A DNA stretch of 21,451 nt, taken from Chara braunii (lineage: Eukaryota > Streptophyta > Charophyceae > Charales > Characeae). Positions within the stretch are counted from its first letter, which is position 1; every line of letters begins with the position of its first letter. Made by a program: the position numbers and the translations under genes. The notes beneath the pieces were generated by a model. It was not told the DNA's origin. It did not search any database and was given only the letters and a program-made list of their open reading frames with translations. Shown here piece after piece: positions 18,581 to 21,451 of the stretch. Location of the stretch: positions 230,398 through 251,848 of the forward strand of contig BFEA01000493.1 in the NCBI GenBank assembly GCA_003427395.1. Reading direction: 5' to 3'.

Positions 18581-18848
18581 GCCTCACCTGGAACTGTATG
18601 AGAGCAAATCAATTGTAAATCATTTGGATATTCTCCAGGGGATGAAAGGTAGTATTTTTATACTTTCTGCATAGGAGTGTGACTACATCATTAAGCCGCT
18701 AGTGCATGGCCCTAGCCTCACCTGGAACTGTATGAGAGCAAATCAATTGTAAATCATTTGGATATTCTCCAGGGGATGAAAGGTAGTATTTTTATACTCT
18801 CTGCATAGGAGTGTGACTACATCATTAAGCCGCTAGTGCATGGCCCTA
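18581..18848. repeat. 134-bp tandem repeat, two near-identical copies
   Basis: gcctcacctggaactgtatg begins at 18581 and 18715; a third start (gcctcgcag) follows at 18849. I see a single difference between the copies (tactttctgc against tactctctgc). A recent duplication or an assembly effect. Confidence 0.96.
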
Positions 18849-19040
18849 GCCTCGCAGAGATTTTTCTTTTCTTTTCTTTTTTTAAGCCACTAGTACCTTC
18901 GCCGCGTGGGAAAATAGCGGGTCTCGGGTGGGCCTCCGACCTTTCTGGAGGGCCGAGACGAAACGACGGCCGTCGATCAGATTTATCAATGGCAGCTGTC
19001 GCCGGGCCTGGCCTCTGGATTTTTAGGAGTTTGCGAAAAC

Positions 19041-19254
19041 TGCAGGGACGGCATGAAGCTCCTTTTCCGCACCCCCCGCATTCCTGGACCATAGTGACTG
19101 GGGAACTTCACAGTACCCACACACCCCATGGCCCGTGCCGGCTAAGGGGGGGGGGGGGGGGGGGGCTGCAGGGGCAGACAGGGTTAAGCTCCCATCCTGC
19201 ACCCCCCGCATTCCGGGACCGTAGTGACTGGGGAACTTCACAGTACCCAGACAC
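19041..19254. repeat. Duplicated segment (period about 130 bp) with a G20 run
   Basis: gcaccccccgcattcc, then ggacc-tagtgactgggg and aacttcacagtaccca, occur at 19069 and 19199. The spacer contains 20 consecutive G (19146-19165), and an 8-G run follows at 19278. Strong G-quadruplex potential on the + strand. Confidence 0.9.
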
Positions 19255-19663
19255 ACACTATGGGGTCTGGTATGCCAGGGGGGGGCTGGGCACCCAATCT
19301 GAACCTGAGTCTCCCGGTTATGCCTATATGCTCAACGGGCTCTGCCTTGTTTCAACTACTATCTTACATTTCTTACATCTGTTATCCGTCTGTTGCCCAT
19401 CCTCCTCCCCTTTTACTTCACATCTCGTCGAATGTTACTTCAGTTTTTATCCTCCCTCCCTGCTTCAATATTTCCTCTTACCCCAGTGTCGTATGCCCTA
19501 CATTACATTACCCCGACCGCGTGCTATTTTGATTTACAACTTATCCTATACTGTAAGTACGCACACTCTCTCTCATACCTTCCCCCTTTCCTATCCCCCA
19601 TCAACTCCCTCCTACCCTGCCCCCATTTCTTATCCTCAGTCGGTTGTCTCCGGTTCCACGTAC

Positions 19664-19753
19664 TGTTGCAGTGGAGGTGCAAATTCCATGTCTTTTAGTG
19701 GCATTCTTTGTTGCAGTGGAGGTCCAAATTCCATGTCTTTTAGTGGCATTCTT
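19664..19753. repeat. 45-bp tandem repeat, two copies
   Basis: tgttgcagtggaggtgcaaa (19664) and tgttgcagtggaggtccaaa (19709), one difference. Period 45 keeps a chance reading frame open across it. Confidence 0.95.
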
Positions 19754-20289
19754 GGGGGCCAGCTGTGAGTATCGTTCACATATTTTTCAAAATCTGGGTT
19801 CCCCCTCTCCTGTTTTTTTCCGGGCCCTCCACAGGTCTGTCATAATAGCCATACGCAGGTTCCCTGGAGTGCTATTCCTCGTGGAGATTTGCTTATCACC
19901 TACTCTGAAAATGTTGTGCCTTGGGCTTACCGGACAACAATGGCTGGTGGAATGGCTGGTGGCATCAGCCAAACAAAAAAAAAGTCCGCTGCTGGCGGTT
20001 CAGAAAAGCTTGGTACACCGTGCAGCGCCTCCAGGCCTGGGTGTACTGGTGGTCTAACCCTCTGTGTTGTCAATGCGCTTGGAGTGTGATAGGCAGTTTC
20101 TTTGCAGTTTGTCATGCTTAGAGACCTGCTGTCATCTGTATGGCTTGTGATAGTATGTTCTCTTTCTCAACGTATGGATGCATTGTTCGTCCTGAAGTAT
20201 TGTGCTATTTTTGGACTGTCCATTGGGCTTTGGATTCGGGGCATATATCCTGGCACCTAAAAAAGGCGTGGAGATAGTTAAAGAGTTCC

Positions 20290-20493
20290 CAGGTTTGTAC
20301 TAGAGAGGGAAGAGAGCCTGTTATGCGATCCAGGTAACTGTGTTTTGTGGTTGGATTGAAGAGGATATGATGTTGTTTCTGGGAATTGTGAAGAACAGTC
20401 AGGTTTGTGATCGAGAGTGGCGGAAGATTAATGCAAGATCCAGTTAAGTGTTTGCCCGTGCGGTTGGATGGAGGATGACCGGATCTTGTTTCT
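20290..20493. repeat. Diverged 110-bp tandem duplication just before the last exon
   Basis: caggtttgtactagagaggg ... gcgatccaggtaactgtg ... ggttggattgaagaggat ... cttgtttct-type ending at 20290-20380 pairs with caggtttgtgatcgagagtg ... gcaagatccagttaagtg ... ggttggatggaggatgac at 20400-20493. It lies 45 bp upstream of the exon at 20539. Confidence 0.8.
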
Positions 20494-20538
20494 TTTCTAA
20501 TCTGCTCTTTCGTTTGCTCTTTTGCCTCGTCTGCCCAG

Positions 20539-20641
20539 GATAAACTGAAGGAAAAGAAACAGACGGTTCTGAAAGCGCTTCAGGATGCGTTGCAAACTCT
20601 CCACAAGTCAGGCTGTGTAAACATTGTGGAGCTTACTGAAG
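20539..20641 (+). CDS. MOR1: MOR1-like exon: TOG2 fourth HEAT repeat region
   Basis: The acceptor is gtctgcccag ending at 20538 and the donor is gtgagc from 20642. The exon encodes 34 residues beginning DKLKEKKQTVLKALQDALQT and ending SGCVNIVELTE, plus one base of the next codon (phase 1). It continues from LLPGML and matches plant MOR1 (EKLKEKKQSVTDPL and AGCLNLVDVVED). In the family, KEKK lies in an inter-helix loop facing tubulin. The following exon (expected to begin with residues like DVKTAVKNK) is not found in the remaining 0.8 kb, so the gene continues beyond the window. Confidence 0.95.
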
Positions 20642-21179
20642 GTGAGCAGGCCCTATAGCAAGACTCTGATGAAGATTGCCCTTGTGTCACCGCTTCACTC
20701 CTTTGTCAACGTGCATGCCCTTTAATCACATGTCAAAGGGAAACACAGCAGCAGCCATCTTGGCATCACAGAGATAGTTTGCCCGCCCAATACGGAATCC
20801 TCCTGAATGATTGAAAAGCCAGTGTTCTGACAGAGCATGCGTCATTATCAGATCAAAGGCAGTGGGCTGTCGGTGTGACTATGGTCATTGCCACAGTAGT
20901 CACAAAGCGTGAGAAGGGGAAGTGCATATTTGCGCAGAAGGTGGCGAGGTACATCTGCTACTAAGACTAGTAGCTGATGCATCTTGCCACATTCTGTCTG
21001 AAGAGTTTGGAGACCCATTTACCATTTTTTTTACGGTCGAGTAGTGCGGTGAGGTGCGCTGTGTTGGACAGTGAGTGGTGCGCACGATGCATGAAAACGA
21101 AAAATGGGAAAAAAGAGGGTCTGACACTCCAGAAAAGCACCTGCGCGGTATCATGGAAGTAGCCTCTGGATCGTCCGTG

Positions 21180-21182
<3 letters not shown>

Positions 21183-21227
<45 letters not shown>

Positions 21228-21286
21228 CACCAGCCAACCCGCGGTTGGTCTCTCTCTCTCTCTCTCTGTATCTCTCTCTCTCTCTC
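21183..21286. repeat. (GT)n and interrupted (TC)n microsatellites
   Basis: GT units 21183-21224, a short unique spacer, then TC units 21249-21267 and 21271-21286. Confidence 0.98.
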
Positions 21287-21334
21287 GTCCTCCCTTTCAC
21301 ACCGCTTAACAACAACAGATGATGGATTGTCCGT

Positions 21335-21450
<116 letters not shown>

Positions 21451-21451
21451 C

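Larger units (their letters stand above)
17221..20538 (+). other. Intron 6 of the visible gene
   Basis: 3318 bp from gtaagt to gtctgcccag. Holds a 22-base A run (17366-17387), 129-bp and 134-bp tandem repeats, a GC-rich hairpin, a G20 run within a duplicated segment, a 45-bp repeat and a duplicated 3' end. The longest frame in the window (310 codons, 18836-19768) lies here but crosses these repeats and shows no domain. Confidence 0.85.
7784..20641 (+). other. MOR1: Partial MOR1/XMAP215-type microtubule polymerase gene (seven internal exons)
   Basis: This is the only gene I can support. Seven exons joined at GT-AG boundaries encode about 250 residues that follow plant MOR1/GEM1 in order without a gap: the end of TOG1, the linker, then TOG2. 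All joins keep phase: 178 (1+177), 68 (66+2), 86 (1+84+1), 83 (2+81), 114, 120 and 103 (102+1) bases. Family knowledge: XMAP215/Dis1 proteins bind free tubulin through arrays of HEAT-repeat TOG domains and promote microtubule growth. In plants MOR1 organises cortical arrays, spindle and phragmoplast in the cytoplasm. Full-length plant homologues are about 2000 residues, so this window holds roughly an eighth of the protein. Exons for the first part of TOG1 and everything after TOG2 residue ~120 lie outside, or were not recognised. Introns are 1401, 3510, 1361, 421, 2095 and 3318 bp. No stop or frameshift is seen in the exons, so the gene looks functional. Confidence 0.9.

Overview
The window is eukaryotic nuclear DNA from what looks like a streptophyte (green plant lineage). 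Coding information is sparse. It sits in short exons with GT-AG boundaries, separated by introns of about 0.4 to 3.5 kb that are full of microsatellites and local tandem duplications. One gene can be supported: a stretch of a MOR1/GEM1-type protein of the XMAP215/ch-TOG/Dis1 microtubule polymerase family, read on the + strand. Seven consecutive exons (7784-7961, 9363-9430, 12941-13026, 14388-14470, 14892-15005, 17101-17220, 20539-20641) join in compatible phases. They give about 250 residues: the C-terminal part of TOG domain 1, the linker, and most of TOG domain 2. The order and wording resemble land-plant MOR1 more than animal ch-TOG. The non-AT-rich introns, large intron size and abundant (GA)n/(CA)n would suit a charophycean alga or another early-diverging streptophyte, but that is inference.

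Layout. 1-7040: no exon recognised. It holds a (GA)n tract at the left edge, a CT-rich dispersed repeat (about 343-590), a GC-rich hairpin-bearing repeat (2339-2519), a 165-bp tandem duplication (4930-5220), a perfect-armed inverted repeat (5379-5454) and a small repeat cluster (6037-6260). The start of the gene and its first exons (N-terminal half of TOG1) were not found, so the upstream intron is probably longer than 7.7 kb, or those exons are missing or unrecognised. 7041-20641: the seven exons and six complete introns. 20642-21451: start of the next intron, ending in (TG)n and (GA)n blocks.

The most interesting signal is structural. Two exons have decayed partial copies just upstream: the intron 3' end plus the exon start for the first exon, and a 47-bp internal piece for the sixth. 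A third exon has a tandemly duplicated intron 3' end, and many introns carry two- or three-copy tandem repeats of 45-165 bp. One of these, an exact 71-bp pair around a single N, is more likely an assembly seam. Weak traces of mobile elements (a possible LINE endonuclease fragment, a tRNA-like segment, a foldback element with a relative 5.7 kb away) are listed with low confidence. I found no new enzyme system, CRISPR array, rRNA or intact second gene.
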